Assembly: GCA_963698565.1 (NCBI GenBank)
Contig: CAVORH010000005.1
Span: 62,001-126,000, forward strand
DNA: 64,000 nt
Reading direction: 5' to 3'
Source: Sva-07 sp963698565
Lineage (GTDB): Bacteria > Actinomycetota > Acidimicrobiia > Acidimicrobiales > Ilumatobacteraceae
In this document: piece after piece, positions 50,255 to 58,167 of the stretch
Layout: the number at the start of each line of letters is the position of its first letter
Numbering within the stretch: the first letter of the stretch is position 1
The notes under the pieces: generated by a model
The model's input: the letters and a program-made list of their open reading frames with translations, nothing else
Database searches by the model: none
What the model was told of the DNA's origin: nothing
Translations under genes and position numbers: made by a program

Positions 50255-50970
50255 TCACGGATCGAGGAGGCTGCTCGGGTCCTCGTGCGGGAGCACCGGC
50301 CGGCTCGACGCGTCGAGCGCGGTGGCCACGACCTCGCAACCGTCGGGGGAGCAGGCGATCCACGAGCTCGGTTCGAAGGGCTCGGTCAGATCGAACCGGT
50401 TGGCGGTCGTCGCGGTGTTCAGGAAGGTCCAGATGGCGGGCGGTCGTTCGATCCGGGCGAGGTCGAGTTGGTGTTCGAGCACTCGGCCGTCGACGTCGAA
50501 CCGGATGGTGAAGTCGGGTCCGCGTGGGGCAGGTGGCGGCACCGATGCCGACGGGTCGCCCGAGATCGTGGTGCTCGCCTCCTCGGGCACGCGCAGCACG
50601 AGCGCGTTGTCGAGCAAGCCGACGGACTCCGCGTCGTCGAGCAGTCCCTGGATCGCGAGGTCCGACACGGTGCCGGATCGCCAACCCTCGTTCGTCCCGG
50701 CGACGACGTCACCGTCGCCGTAGACCGTCAGGAGTGGCACGTCGGGCCCGACGGGAGCGCTCACCAGCACCTGGGCGACGACATCGTCGGCACCGGTCGG
50801 GTAGGTGAACCGGTCGACAGGAGGCAGCGTGGCGAACGTCGGCGCCGCAGGCGAGGTGTCGCCGAGGGTCGTCCTCGCCGCGTCGGATCCGAGCGTGGTC
50901 GACGTCGTGTAGCGGCGTCATCGGCAGGAGTGCAGGCCGTGGCCAGCCAGCAGGCCATCCCGATGGCCAC
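50255..50970 (-). CDS. putative lipoprotein, apparently frameshifted after the signal peptide
   Basis: The open frame 50255-50770 (LVSAPVGPDVPLLTVYGDGDVV ... PSSLLDP) has no convincing start. Its frame is open further upstream with a protein-like composition (TLGDTSPAAPTFATLPPVDRF) until a TGA at about 50921. In the neighbouring frame a GTG at 50970 encodes VAIGMACWLATACTPADDA, which looks like a lipoprotein signal with lipobox ATAC. Adding one base near 50918 joins them into a lipoprotein of about 238 residues. The mature domain contains CSPDGCEVVATAL; I do not recognise the family. It is encoded downstream of alanine dehydrogenase (27 bp). Confidence 0.55.
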
Positions 50971-50996
50971 GCAGCCAGGGAGTCGGGCGTGACGCC

Positions 50997-52133
50997 TCAG
51001 ACGTCTGGTCCCAGCGCGTCGATCGCCGTCGCTCCGAGCGACTCGGCGACGGTTGCATTCGCGTACTCGCCGGCGACGGTGTTCAAACCGTGCGCCATCG
51101 CAGGGTCGCGACGGGCGGCACCGATTGCGCCATGCAGCGCCACGTCGAGCTGGAAGGGCAGCGTGGCGTTGGTCAGTGCGTAGGTGCTGGTGTGCGGGAC
51201 GGCGCCGGGCATGTTCCCGACGGCGTAGTGGACCACGTCGTGCAGCACGTACGTCGGTTCGGCGTGGGTGGTCTCGCGCGTGGTGGCGATGCATCCGCCC
51301 TGATCGACCGCCACGTCGACGATCACCGCCCGCGGTTTCATCTGTTCGACCATCTCCTCGCTCACCACCACGGGAGCCCGACCGCCGGCGACGAGCACTG
51401 CGCCGATCACCAGATCGGCGTCGAGCACCGCACGTTCGATCGCTCCACGGTTCGACGCCGCAGTCATGATTCGGCCGCGGTGGATCTGGTCGACGAACCG
51501 CAGCCGGTCGAGGTTCTTGTCGACCAGGACGACCTCGGCCTCCATGCCCGCGGCGATCCAGGCTGCGTTCCAGCCGACGTTGCCCGCCCCGAGCACCACG
51601 ACCTTGGCGGGCCGGACCCCTGGGGCGCCACCCATCAGCACGCCGCGCCCGCCGTTGTGGCGCTCGAGGTAGTGGGCGCCCATCTGCGGAGCGAGCCGAC
51701 CTGCGACCTCGCTCATCGGAGCGAGCAGCGGCAGTGACCCGTCGGACATCTGGACCGTCTCGTACGCGATCGCCGTGGTCTTGGCCGCCAGGAGTGCATC
51801 GGCGACCGCGGGGTACGCGGCGAGGTGCAGGTAGGTGAACAAGGTGAGGTCCTCGCGCAGGTATCCGTACTCCGACGGCTGCGGTTCCTTGACCTTGACC
51901 ACCATCTCCTGCGCCCATGCGTCGGCGGCGGTCGGCACGATGTCGGCCCCCGCAGCGATGTAGTCGTCATCGCTGATCGAGGCGCCCTCGCCCGCGCCGG
52001 TCTCGACGAGGACGTCGATCCCGTGCCGTTCGAGCTCGCGTACGCCGTCTGGCGTCATCGCCACCCGATGCTCGGCGGTCTTCACTTCTCGTGGAACACC
52101 AACGGTTCGCACGACGGATGAGGCGGTGGTCAT
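50997..52133 (-). CDS. ald: alanine dehydrogenase
   Basis: A 378-residue NAD-dependent L-alanine dehydrogenase: VGVPREVKTAEHRVAMTPDGVRELERHG (substrate Arg region), MVVKVKEPQPSEYGYLREDLTLFTYLHLAAYP (catalytic Lys and His), PMSEVAGRLAPQMGAHYLE, GVLMGGAPGVRPAKVVVLGAGNVGWNAAWIA (NAD fold), and AVDQGGCIATTRETTHAEPTYVLHDVVHYAVGNMPGAVPHTST. It interconverts L-alanine and pyruvate plus ammonia. ATG 52133 (MTTASSVVRTVGVPREVK) is chosen. Divergent from the 2-hydroxyacid dehydrogenase gene (59 bp). Confidence 0.93.
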   Translation of the reverse strand: MTTASSVVRTVGVPREVKTAEHRVAMTPDGVRELERHGIDVLVETGAGEGASISDDDYIAAGADIVPTAADAWAQEMVVKVKEPQPSEYGYLREDLTLFTYLHLAAYPAVADALLAAKTTAIAYETVQMSDGSLPLLAPMSEVAGRLAPQMGAHYLERHNGGRGVLMGGAPGVRPAKVVVLGAGNVGWNAAWIAAGMEAEVVLVDKNLDRLRFVDQIHRGRIMTAASNRGAIERAVLDADLVIGAVLVAGGRAPVVVSEEMVEQMKPRAVIVDVAVDQGGCIATTRETTHAEPTYVLHDVVHYAVGNMPGAVPHTSTYALTNATLPFQLDVALHGAIGAARRDPAMAHGLNTVAGEYANATVAESLGATAIDALGPDV

Positions 52134-52192
52134 GGCCTCATCATGCCCGATCGATCCGTCGTGCGCCCGCAACCGCTACCTTCGGGGATTCG

Positions 52193-53116
52193 ATGACGAA
52201 CAGCGACGCTCCTCGCATTCACCTCGGGCCGGACACGGCGCCCGACTGGCTCGCCGATGCGGTGGTCGAGGGGGGTGGTCACCTCGTCGACGTTGCCGAC
52301 GCCGAGGCGATCGTGTGGGCCGATGCGCGCGATGTCGACGCGCTGGGTCGGATGCTCGCCGACGGCGACCACATCCGATGGGTGCAGTTGCCGTTCGCCG
52401 GTATCGAGAACTTCGTCGAACACCTCGATGATGATCGTGTGTGGACCTGCGGCAAGGGCGTCTACGCCGAGCCGGTCGCCGAGATGGCCCTGGCGCTCGG
52501 CGTGGCGGGACTCCGCAATCTCGGTGCGTACGCCAACGCCGACGAGTGGGGGCGACCCGCCGGTCGGAACCTGCTCGATGGGCGCGTCACGATCCTCGGC
52601 GGGGGCGGAATCACCCAGTCGTTGGTTCGTCTGCTCCAGCCGTGGAACTGTCGGATCACCGTGGTGCGCAGCCATGTCCAGGCCATGGACGGCGTCGACG
52701 ATGTGCTCGAGGCCGACCGCTTCGCCGACGCGCTCCCCGGAGCCGACCTCGTGGTGCTCGCGCTGGCGCTGACCCCCGAGACCGAGGGCATGTTCAGCCG
52801 CGACGAGTTCGCACTGATGGAGCCGCACGCCTGGATCGTCAACGTCGCCAGAGGTCGCCACATCGTCACCGACGACCTCGTCGAGGCGCTGCGTTCGGGG
52901 ACGATCGGAGGAGCAGGCCTCGACGTCACCGACCCCGAACCCCTGCCGGCCGGACATCCGCTGTGGTCGCTGCCCAACTGCATCATCACGCCACACGTCG
53001 GCAACACGCCCGAGATGGCCAAACCTCTGCTGGCCCGTCGCGTGGTCGACAACGTCCGGCGATTCGCCCGTGGCGAGGAGTTGATCGGGCTGGTCGACGT
53101 CGACGCCGGATACTGA
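52193..53116 (+). CDS. D-isomer 2-hydroxyacid dehydrogenase family protein
   Basis: A 307-residue protein. It has KGVYAEPVAEMALALGVAG, the NAD region GRVTILGGGGITQSLVRLLQPW, NVARGRHIVTDDLVEALRSGTIGGAGLDVTDPEPLPAGHPLW (catalytic Arg and Glu) and CIITPHVGNTPEMAKPL (catalytic His). The GxGxxG loop reads GGGGITQSL, a variant of the usual GxGxIG. It reduces a 2-oxoacid to the D-hydroxyacid; the substrate is unknown. ATG 52193. Confidence 0.88.
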   Translation: MTNSDAPRIHLGPDTAPDWLADAVVEGGGHLVDVADAEAIVWADARDVDALGRMLADGDHIRWVQLPFAGIENFVEHLDDDRVWTCGKGVYAEPVAEMALALGVAGLRNLGAYANADEWGRPAGRNLLDGRVTILGGGGITQSLVRLLQPWNCRITVVRSHVQAMDGVDDVLEADRFADALPGADLVVLALALTPETEGMFSRDEFALMEPHAWIVNVARGRHIVTDDLVEALRSGTIGGAGLDVTDPEPLPAGHPLWSLPNCIITPHVGNTPEMAKPLLARRVVDNVRRFARGEELIGLVDVDAGY

Positions 53117-53167
53117 CCACTGCCTCCCCGAGACGTCGGCGGGTGACCGGCGTAGCGTGGAGACATC

Positions 53168-53800
53168 GTGTCCGGACCGACCCACTACGACACCCTCGGC
53201 GTCCCTCCTTCGGCGACCGATGCCCAGATCCGCGAGGAATACCGTCGTCTGGCGCGGGCGCATCACCCGGACCGAGCATCCTCTGCTCCTGCCGCGTCGA
53301 CACTGTCGATGCCGGAGATCAACGAGGCGTACCGCGTGCTGGGCGACCCGGCGCGCAGAGCGGTCTACGACGCCTCCCTGCGCTCGGGATCGTCTGGTTC
53401 GTCGGCCGGTCGATCGCCGGCAGGGACCCCGAACGATCGTGGCGCCGAGACCGGCCGCGAACCGATGCATCCGAGCCACCTCGGTCCGGCTCGGATCCCC
53501 TGGCGCAGCCTGCTGTTCGTGGGCACGATCGCCGTGATCGGCATCGTGGTGCTCGCCCAGTTCACCGAGCCGGGCGAGCCTGCCGCTCCCGACGGCATCC
53601 TGCGTCTCGGCGACTGCGCGAGCGTCGAGCCCGACAACTCGGTCCGGGAGGTGCCCTGCACCGGCGACCCGACGGTCGACCTCGTCGTCGAGGCATTCGT
53701 CCCGTTCGATGCGCGTTGCCCGGGGGCCACGGTGGCCTACCGCGACCGTCAGGGGATGGGGATCGCATGCATCGCCGCGCCGCTCGACGCGCCGGGTTGA
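53168..53800 (+). CDS. membrane-anchored J-domain protein
   Basis: A 210-residue protein. Residues 1-70 form a DnaJ domain with the HPD motif (RRLARAHHPDRAS), which stimulates DnaK ATPase. A Ser/Gly-rich linker follows, then one TM helix (SLLFVGTIAVIGIVVLAQF, ~115-135) and an extracytoplasmic C-terminus. That part includes LRLGDCASVEPDNSVREVPCTGD, a paired-Cys 'LxxGDC...VPC' module seen in actinobacterial secreted domains. It lacks the Gly/Phe and zinc regions of DnaJ. Start: GTG 53168. The topology would place the J-domain in the cytoplasm. It is the last chromosomal-type gene before the tRNA and the accessory region. Confidence 0.82.
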   Translation: MSGPTHYDTLGVPPSATDAQIREEYRRLARAHHPDRASSAPAASTLSMPEINEAYRVLGDPARRAVYDASLRSGSSGSSAGRSPAGTPNDRGAETGREPMHPSHLGPARIPWRSLLFVGTIAVIGIVVLAQFTEPGEPAAPDGILRLGDCASVEPDNSVREVPCTGDPTVDLVVEAFVPFDARCPGATVAYRDRQGMGIACIAAPLDAPG

Positions 53801-53826
53801 GGCGGCGCGATCGCTTCGGCGGCTGA

Positions 53827-53832
53827 TATCTT
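53827..53832 (+). promoter_or_regulatory. putative -10 box of the tRNA-Val gene
   Basis: TATCTT preceded by TG (TGATATCTT), 14 nt before the mature tRNA 5' end. No good -35 match is seen at the usual distance, so it would be an extended -10 promoter. Confidence 0.4.
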
Positions 53833-53846
53833 GTGGCTTCCCCAAG

Positions 53847-53919
53847 GGGCGATTAGCTCAGCTGGAAGAGCGCCACGTTCACACCGTGGAGGTCGGGAGA
53901 TCGAGACTCCCATCGCCCA
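53847..53919 (+). tRNA. tRNA-Val (anticodon CAC)
   Basis: A cloverleaf can be folded by eye. The acceptor arm GGGCGAT pairs with ATCGCCC (7/7). The D-arm region is TAGCTCAGCTGGAAGAGC. The anticodon stem CCACG/CGTGG encloses loop TTCACAC, so the anticodon is CAC (reads GTG, valine). The T-arm region is GGGAG-ATCGAGA-CTCCC. The discriminator is A53919 and CCA is not encoded. The change of gene texture starts right after its 3' end. Confidence 0.93.
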
Positions 53920-54295
53920 CCCCATCAGCTCTGGCCAGAGGCCATATCGCTCAACCGGGCCGTTTGCGACCAACCGCCAGGTGCACACCAGGTGCACCCG
54001 ATTTCCCGCCATCAATCGTGACGTACCACCCCGCGACGGATGCGACGGCACGAGTCGACACCAGACATCACCTCGTGACTCGGTGTTGGTCGGCGGGTGG
54101 GAGCCCGTTCCGAGTGGCCGTCCCGCGAAATCGACTGCTGAAAGCACGCCAGATCGCACCCGCAAACAAGTGATCACGCGGCGGGCCGATCAGGCCCGGA
54201 GCCCGCACGCTTCGCCGGCGATGCCTCGGCGGTGTGCGTCGAGGGAAGCGGGAAAGTGCAGTGGCCATCTGTACGAATCGTGGGTCACTGGGATG
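53920..54295. other. gene-free stretch after the tRNA, with a direct repeat
   Basis: No convincing gene in about 380 bp. CCAGGTGCAC occurs twice at 53977-53986 and 53988-53997, about 60 bp past the tRNA. Short direct repeats next to a tRNA 3' end can be arm-type binding sites of tyrosine recombinases, but no integrase gene is in the window. Nothing else recognisable. Confidence 0.45.
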
Positions 54296-54301
54296 TACAC
54301 T
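54296..54301 (+). promoter_or_regulatory. -10 box for a probable leaderless toxin-antitoxin transcript
   Basis: TACACT ends 6 nt before the GTG at 54308. This spacing places the transcription start at the GTG itself, a common leaderless arrangement in actinobacteria, and supports that start over ATG 54293. Short TGTAC/GTACA inverted arms flank the promoter and could be an antitoxin operator. Confidence 0.55.
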
Positions 54302-54307
54302 TACGTC

Positions 54308-54571
54308 GTGGACGTTGCAGTCACCGAGCTCAGAGCCCACCTCGGCCGGTGGATCGAGGCGGCACGCGAGGGAAACGACGTCATCATCACCGATCGAGGA
54401 ACCCCGGTTGCACGAATCGTCGCTCTCGACTCGACTCCGGTCATCGACCGCTTGACCGCGCAGGGCGTGATCAGTCGGCCTGCCCGATCGACCCGGCCGG
54501 TCGCGGGTGACCGGCATCGGCCGACGCCGAAGCGACCGGTTGCTGACATCGTCAGTGAGCAGCGCCGCTGA
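54308..54571 (+). CDS. Phd/YefM-type antitoxin
   Basis: An 87-residue antitoxin. The N-terminal MDVAVTELRAHLGRWIEAAREGNDVIITDRGTPVARIVAL is the Phd/YefM DNA-binding domain. The C-terminal half is basic and flexible and should bind the toxin. The GTG at 54308 is preferred because of the -10 box directly upstream. It is followed 2 nt later by a PIN-domain toxin, so together they form a type II toxin-antitoxin operon that should be autoregulated. Confidence 0.88.
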   Translation: MDVAVTELRAHLGRWIEAAREGNDVIITDRGTPVARIVALDSTPVIDRLTAQGVISRPARSTRPVAGDRHRPTPKRPVADIVSEQRR

Positions 54572-54573
54572 AC

Positions 54574-55005
54574 GTGGCTCTCGTCTATTTCGACTCGAGT
54601 GCTCTTGTCAAGCTTGTGCTCGACGAGGTCGGCTCCGACATTGCCGCCACGCTCTGGAACGCTTGTGATGCGGCGCTGTCGAGCCGACTGGCCTATCCCG
54701 AAGTGTGCGCAGCGCTCGCAGCGGCCGGCCGGAACCACGACTTGACCGAAGCGGAAGTGTCTTCGGCTTGCTCTGACTGGGAACTGTTCTGGGCGTCGGT
54801 GCGCCCGATCGAATTGTCAGCCGACGTCGAGCGGGCTGCCGGCTCGCTCGCAGCGGCTCATCAGCTCCGCGGCGCCGACGCCGTGCATCTCGCCAGCGCC
54901 CTCGCACTCGGCACGGCAGATCTCACGGTCGCGGTCTGGGACAAGCGCCTTCACGCCGGCGCCGCTGCGGCCGGCCTGTCCGTCGCTCCAGCCACCCTCG
55001 GATGA
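54574..55005 (+). CDS. vapC: PIN-domain toxin (VapC-like RNase)
   Basis: A 143-residue PIN ribonuclease: YFDSSALVKLVLDEVGSD (first Asp), RLAYPEVCAALAAAGR (Glu), LRGADAVHLASALALG (Asp) and VWDKRLHAGAAAAGL (Asp). All four acidic active-site residues are present, so it is likely active when freed from the antitoxin. VapC toxins cut tRNAs or rRNA. The start is a GTG 2 nt after the antitoxin stop. The pair is the first gene unit after the tRNA and may help keep the accessory region in place. Confidence 0.9.
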   Translation: MALVYFDSSALVKLVLDEVGSDIAATLWNACDAALSSRLAYPEVCAALAAAGRNHDLTEAEVSSACSDWELFWASVRPIELSADVERAAGSLAAAHQLRGADAVHLASALALGTADLTVAVWDKRLHAGAAAAGLSVAPATLG

Positions 55006-55277
55006 CATCCAGCCGCGACGTGAGTGTTACCGAGCACTCGGCGCATGCATATCGCCGGCACTGCGAGCGCGCTTCATCCCGTTTCAGACAGCGATTACCG
55101 GGCGCCCTCGCACGGCCCCGAGATGCTTCCCGCTGTGGGGGTGATCGGCCCAATTGCTGAGAGTCATCTCTCCGGACACGTCCGTTGAAGAGGTGTCCAG
55201 CCGCGGAGGTAGCCGAAGGCCTCTACCGGTGACGTTGGGGAACCTCATAGCGTCGGAGGTGGAGCAGGGAGGGAGCC

Positions 55278-55430
55278 ATGCATGAAGCACCGTCCGTTCG
55301 TCCTTCGCACGACACTCGCTTCGCAATGGTGGCCTGTAGCGGCAGCAACGACGACGCCACGACGGCCACACAGGGCGAAATCAATGAGGTTGCGACAACA
55401 ACGCCTGGCCACAAGGAGGGAGAGCCATGA
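55278..55430 (+). CDS. 50-residue ORF coupled to the next lipoprotein gene
   Basis: Starts MHEAPSVRPSHD and contains MVACSGSNDDATTATQGEIN, ending GHKEGEP. A purine-rich GGGAGGGAG lies 3-4 nt before the ATG, and its TGA overlaps the following ATG (ATGA). The ACSGSNDD stretch looks like the start of a mature lipoprotein, but no intact signal peptide precedes it. It may be a leader peptide, a truncated lipoprotein or chance. The gap 55006-55277 upstream holds no other gene I can support. Confidence 0.35.
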   Translation: MHEAPSVRPSHDTRFAMVACSGSNDDATTATQGEINEVATTTPGHKEGEP

Positions 55431-55945
55431 CTCGGCATCAACTCAGCACAGCACGCTCCGTGACGCTGTTGGCTGCACTGATCGCACTGCCACTGGGTGC
55501 ATGCGGTGGTGGCGACGAAACCGTGGAGATCAATGGCACCACCGGCGACTGCCTCAACGTCGACGGAACATGGACCGGCGACCCCGTCGGGGGCGCGCCC
55601 GGTTCGTTGGAGCGGGGCTTCACGCAGACCTGTAGCGATGTCCAGATGTCAGACGAGAGGGCGAGTGGGGTCCTCGAAGCACTCGTCGACTGCGAGCTCA
55701 CCCAGGAGGGCGAGGCCACGACCGGTGTGTGCTCGGGAACGGTCACCATCAGCAACGACGGCGGCACGTGGCAAGGCACCGTCGAGGGCACGACGTCGTG
55801 GACCACCTCCGAACCAGCGCACGTGCACGCACTGGATTCCGCCTATCTCGGCACCGGCGGCTACGACGGCCTCCGCATGGTCGTTCACGCGGCCGGCGAG
55901 GACACACCGTGGACCCTCACGGGACGAATCGAAGCTGTCGACTGA
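55427..55945 (+). CDS. small lipoprotein, unknown function
   Basis: 172 residues. The signal peptide is MTRHQLSTARSVTLLAALIALPLGAC with lipobox LGAC. The mature part has several Cys residues (GDCLNVDGTW, QTCSDVQM, VDCELTQ, GVCSGTV) that could form disulfides, and a beta-rich pattern. A strong ribosome-binding site AAGGAGGGAGA lies just upstream. I recognise no family. Likely an outer-face membrane-anchored protein carried in the accessory region. Confidence 0.7.
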   Translation: MTRHQLSTARSVTLLAALIALPLGACGGGDETVEINGTTGDCLNVDGTWTGDPVGGAPGSLERGFTQTCSDVQMSDERASGVLEALVDCELTQEGEATTGVCSGTVTISNDGGTWQGTVEGTTSWTTSEPAHVHALDSAYLGTGGYDGLRMVVHAAGEDTPWTLTGRIEAVD

Positions 55946-56195
55946 ACTCAACGATCTCCCAGCGCCAACCCACAAGGGGTCCCAGCCCAGCTCACAACCA
56001 TCAAGACCCGCCACGAGCTGGCATTGAACAACCAGCAGCTGACAGCCGACCCCGCCGTACCGGACCCGCTCCGACGCGTGCTTTCAGATTCGACGCAGCC
56101 TCGGTTGCGATGACCGTCACATGCAACGCGACCGCACGGGGTCGAAGCGCTGCCAACCGGCCAGGTCGAGTACTCCCGGCGCGACGACCAACGAT

Positions 56196-56729
56196 CTACT
56201 CGGCGGATTGCCGGTCGATCTGTGCGATCTTCCACTCACCGTCCACGTTGCTCAACGTGTAGACCATTGTCCCGTCCCAAGAGTTGGACGGGTGGGACCA
56301 GCTCATCGGCACGCTGACCTGCAGATCCCCGCTGCCAGTCGGGTCACGCACGACAGTTGGTTCACCCGTGAAGGTCTGCTCGATCGGGCCAGAACTCTCT
56401 ATGACCCCGATCCACGTTTCCATCGTCCCCGAGACAGTTCCATCATCGAGCCACATGGCGTCGTCGGTGAGTGTCGCCCGCATCATTTCGCCGTCGGCAA
56501 CGTTCTGGGCTTCGTTGTGTGCCGTCACGAGGGCGATCGCAGCAGCAACGTCCTCGGAGGACACGGCGTCGTCATCGTCGGCGGTCATCACGACCGCAAG
56601 CCCGCCAACGACGAGCAGGGCGATTGCCGACAAGCCCACCAGCCAAGCCCAGCGCCTCCGCCGGTGTGTCTCCTCCGTGGGCGTATCCGACGAGCCCTTC
56701 TCGAGGACAGTCATTGGTTCGGTGATCAT
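56196..56729 (-). CDS. single-TM protein with an NTF2/SnoaL-like extracytoplasmic domain
   Basis: 177 residues. A charged cytoplasmic N-terminus and the RRRR stop precede one TM helix (WAWLVGLSAIALLVVGGLAVVM). A ~120-residue domain follows, reading VAAAIALVTAHNEAQNVADGEMMRATLTDDAMW and ending VYTLSNVDGEWKIAQIDRQ, the usual end of SnoaL/NTF2-like folds. Start ATG 56729 has a strong GGAGGT 8 nt upstream. Function unknown. Gene-free flanks: 55946-56195 and 56730-57026. Confidence 0.65.
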   Translation of the reverse strand: MITEPMTVLEKGSSDTPTEETHRRRRWAWLVGLSAIALLVVGGLAVVMTADDDDAVSSEDVAAAIALVTAHNEAQNVADGEMMRATLTDDAMWLDDGTVSGTMETWIGVIESSGPIEQTFTGEPTVVRDPTGSGDLQVSVPMSWSHPSNSWDGTMVYTLSNVDGEWKIAQIDRQSAE

Positions 56730-56924
56730 CACTCGTCACCTCCTCTGGGGATGTGTGTCATCCCTACGTTCAACGTACGGCTGTCACCACGCACCGCGTC
56801 AGAGCCCAAGGTCGCTTCATGGGCGCCGGCCGGAGACGCATCGAGGCGGACAAGATCCGGCGGCTGGACTCGATAACGACCGCACGAAATCACCAGTCGT
56901 CACCCGCAGCTGGTGACCGAGCTC

Positions 56925-56949
56925 GGCCCCAGTGCAGTGCCTGATAATC
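56925..56949 (+). repeat. dispersed element, copy 1
   Basis: GGCCCCAGT, nine bases, then GATAATC, with the two blocks starting 18 bp apart. The same geometry occurs at 58036, 59697 and 60454. It lies in the gap between two divergent genes. See the findings for the comparison. Confidence 0.5.
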
Positions 56950-57026
56950 ACGTCACCGATCCGGCGTGAGAGGGCAGTCCCCGAGGGCTGTTTGACAGAC
57001 CGAGTGAAGTAACGGAGGCTGATGAA

Positions 57027-57932
57027 GTGACCTACGAGTTGGTGCCTTCGACGGCTCAGGTGATGCCTGAGGGCCACCGGGGCCCAAGGCCTGTCGGGCG
57101 CACCGCTTTGATGGTGGGCGGCCTGGCCATCGTGGTGCTCGCGGTGGTTGTCGTCGTTGCGTGGATTGTCCGAGACGAGTCCGGTACCGACGATGCGCTG
57201 TTCGTCCTGCCGGTGGCAGGCGGCGACTGGAGCGTGAGCAACGCTGTGGTCACTGGACCCGCCCCTGACTCGGACGCGGCCGGGACCGACGAACGCTTCT
57301 CCGCGGGAGGCACGCTTTACGGTGTCGCCGACCCAGACGGCTACGACGGGCTCCGCTCGATGACTCGCTACGACGAGTCGCCGCTGCCGGGCGCCGAATG
57401 GGAACCGGTAGAGACCCCGTGGGGCGACGCCTACCGGCGTGTTGACGACTCGATGACCTACGCCCTGGAGCAGTACAGCTACCAGGGCGGCGGGGGATGG
57501 ATCGTTGCCAGTTCGCCTGATGATCTCCTGCACGCCTACGACATGCTGGGGAACGACACCTTCGACCTCGTCCAGATCGCGTATTTCGTTCCGCTGGAAA
57601 CCCCACTCATCCCGACGACGTCGTTCGCGATGACGTCACCGGACGGATCGACGTTCACGGTCGAGACCGCAGCGGGGTCCCCGCTGTTCGATGTTGCCAC
57701 CTTCGCCGAGCGTGTCAAGCCGGTCGACGTCAATGGCACTGCGGGATGGGTCGTCACTGACGAGGGCGAGGACCTCACCGACACGATCGTGACCTGGGCG
57801 CCGGAATCGGGCCGCACGATCAGTGTTCGCAGCAGCGCCCCACCAGCCGAAGTCCTCGACGTTGCTCGACGCCTCCAGCCGGTCTCGGCTGACGAATGGA
57901 CGTCCATGTTCCCCGAGGCCATAGCCGACTGA
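57027..57932 (+). CDS. single-TM extracytoplasmic protein, unknown function
   Basis: 301 residues. A cytoplasmic N-terminus of ~28 residues, one TM helix (ALMVGGLAIVVLAVVVVVAWIV), then a ~250-residue outer domain with LFVLPVAGGDWSVSNAVVTG, WEPVETPWGDAYRRVDDSMTYALEQY and a C-terminal VDVNGTAGWVVTDEGEDLTDTIVTWAPESGRTISV. No family recognised. The start GTG 57027 is supported by GGAGG about 10 nt upstream. Confidence 0.65.
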   Translation: MTYELVPSTAQVMPEGHRGPRPVGRTALMVGGLAIVVLAVVVVVAWIVRDESGTDDALFVLPVAGGDWSVSNAVVTGPAPDSDAAGTDERFSAGGTLYGVADPDGYDGLRSMTRYDESPLPGAEWEPVETPWGDAYRRVDDSMTYALEQYSYQGGGGWIVASSPDDLLHAYDMLGNDTFDLVQIAYFVPLETPLIPTTSFAMTSPDGSTFTVETAAGSPLFDVATFAERVKPVDVNGTAGWVVTDEGEDLTDTIVTWAPESGRTISVRSSAPPAEVLDVARRLQPVSADEWTSMFPEAIAD

Positions 57933-58017
57933 CCGGCGGGAGCCCACGCGTCTCCATCCCCCATGTGCCATTGGAGGGCACTCGATAACGCTCCGGGTAA
58001 TCACGACCATCCAGGCG

Positions 58018-58066
58018 CGTGGGGTGCAGCATCGCGGCCCAAGCGTGACACGAGATAATCGCGGTG
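58018..58066 (+). repeat. dispersed element, copy 2 (full-length form)
   Basis: CGTGGGGTGC-N8-GGCCCAAGC-N9-GATAATC-GCGGTG over 49 bp. It aligns without gaps to 60436-60484 (37 of 49 positions identical by my count). It lies between the single-TM gene and the phosphotransferase gene, about 100 bp before the latter's start. Confidence 0.7.
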
Positions 58067-58167
58067 GACTTTGCTCCGAGTTTCCAGCGATGGGTTTGCG
58101 AGGGCGGGAGCACTTGACGTCAATTTCGTCGTGTCAGGCACTGTGCTGCTGGCAGACTTCACCAGCA

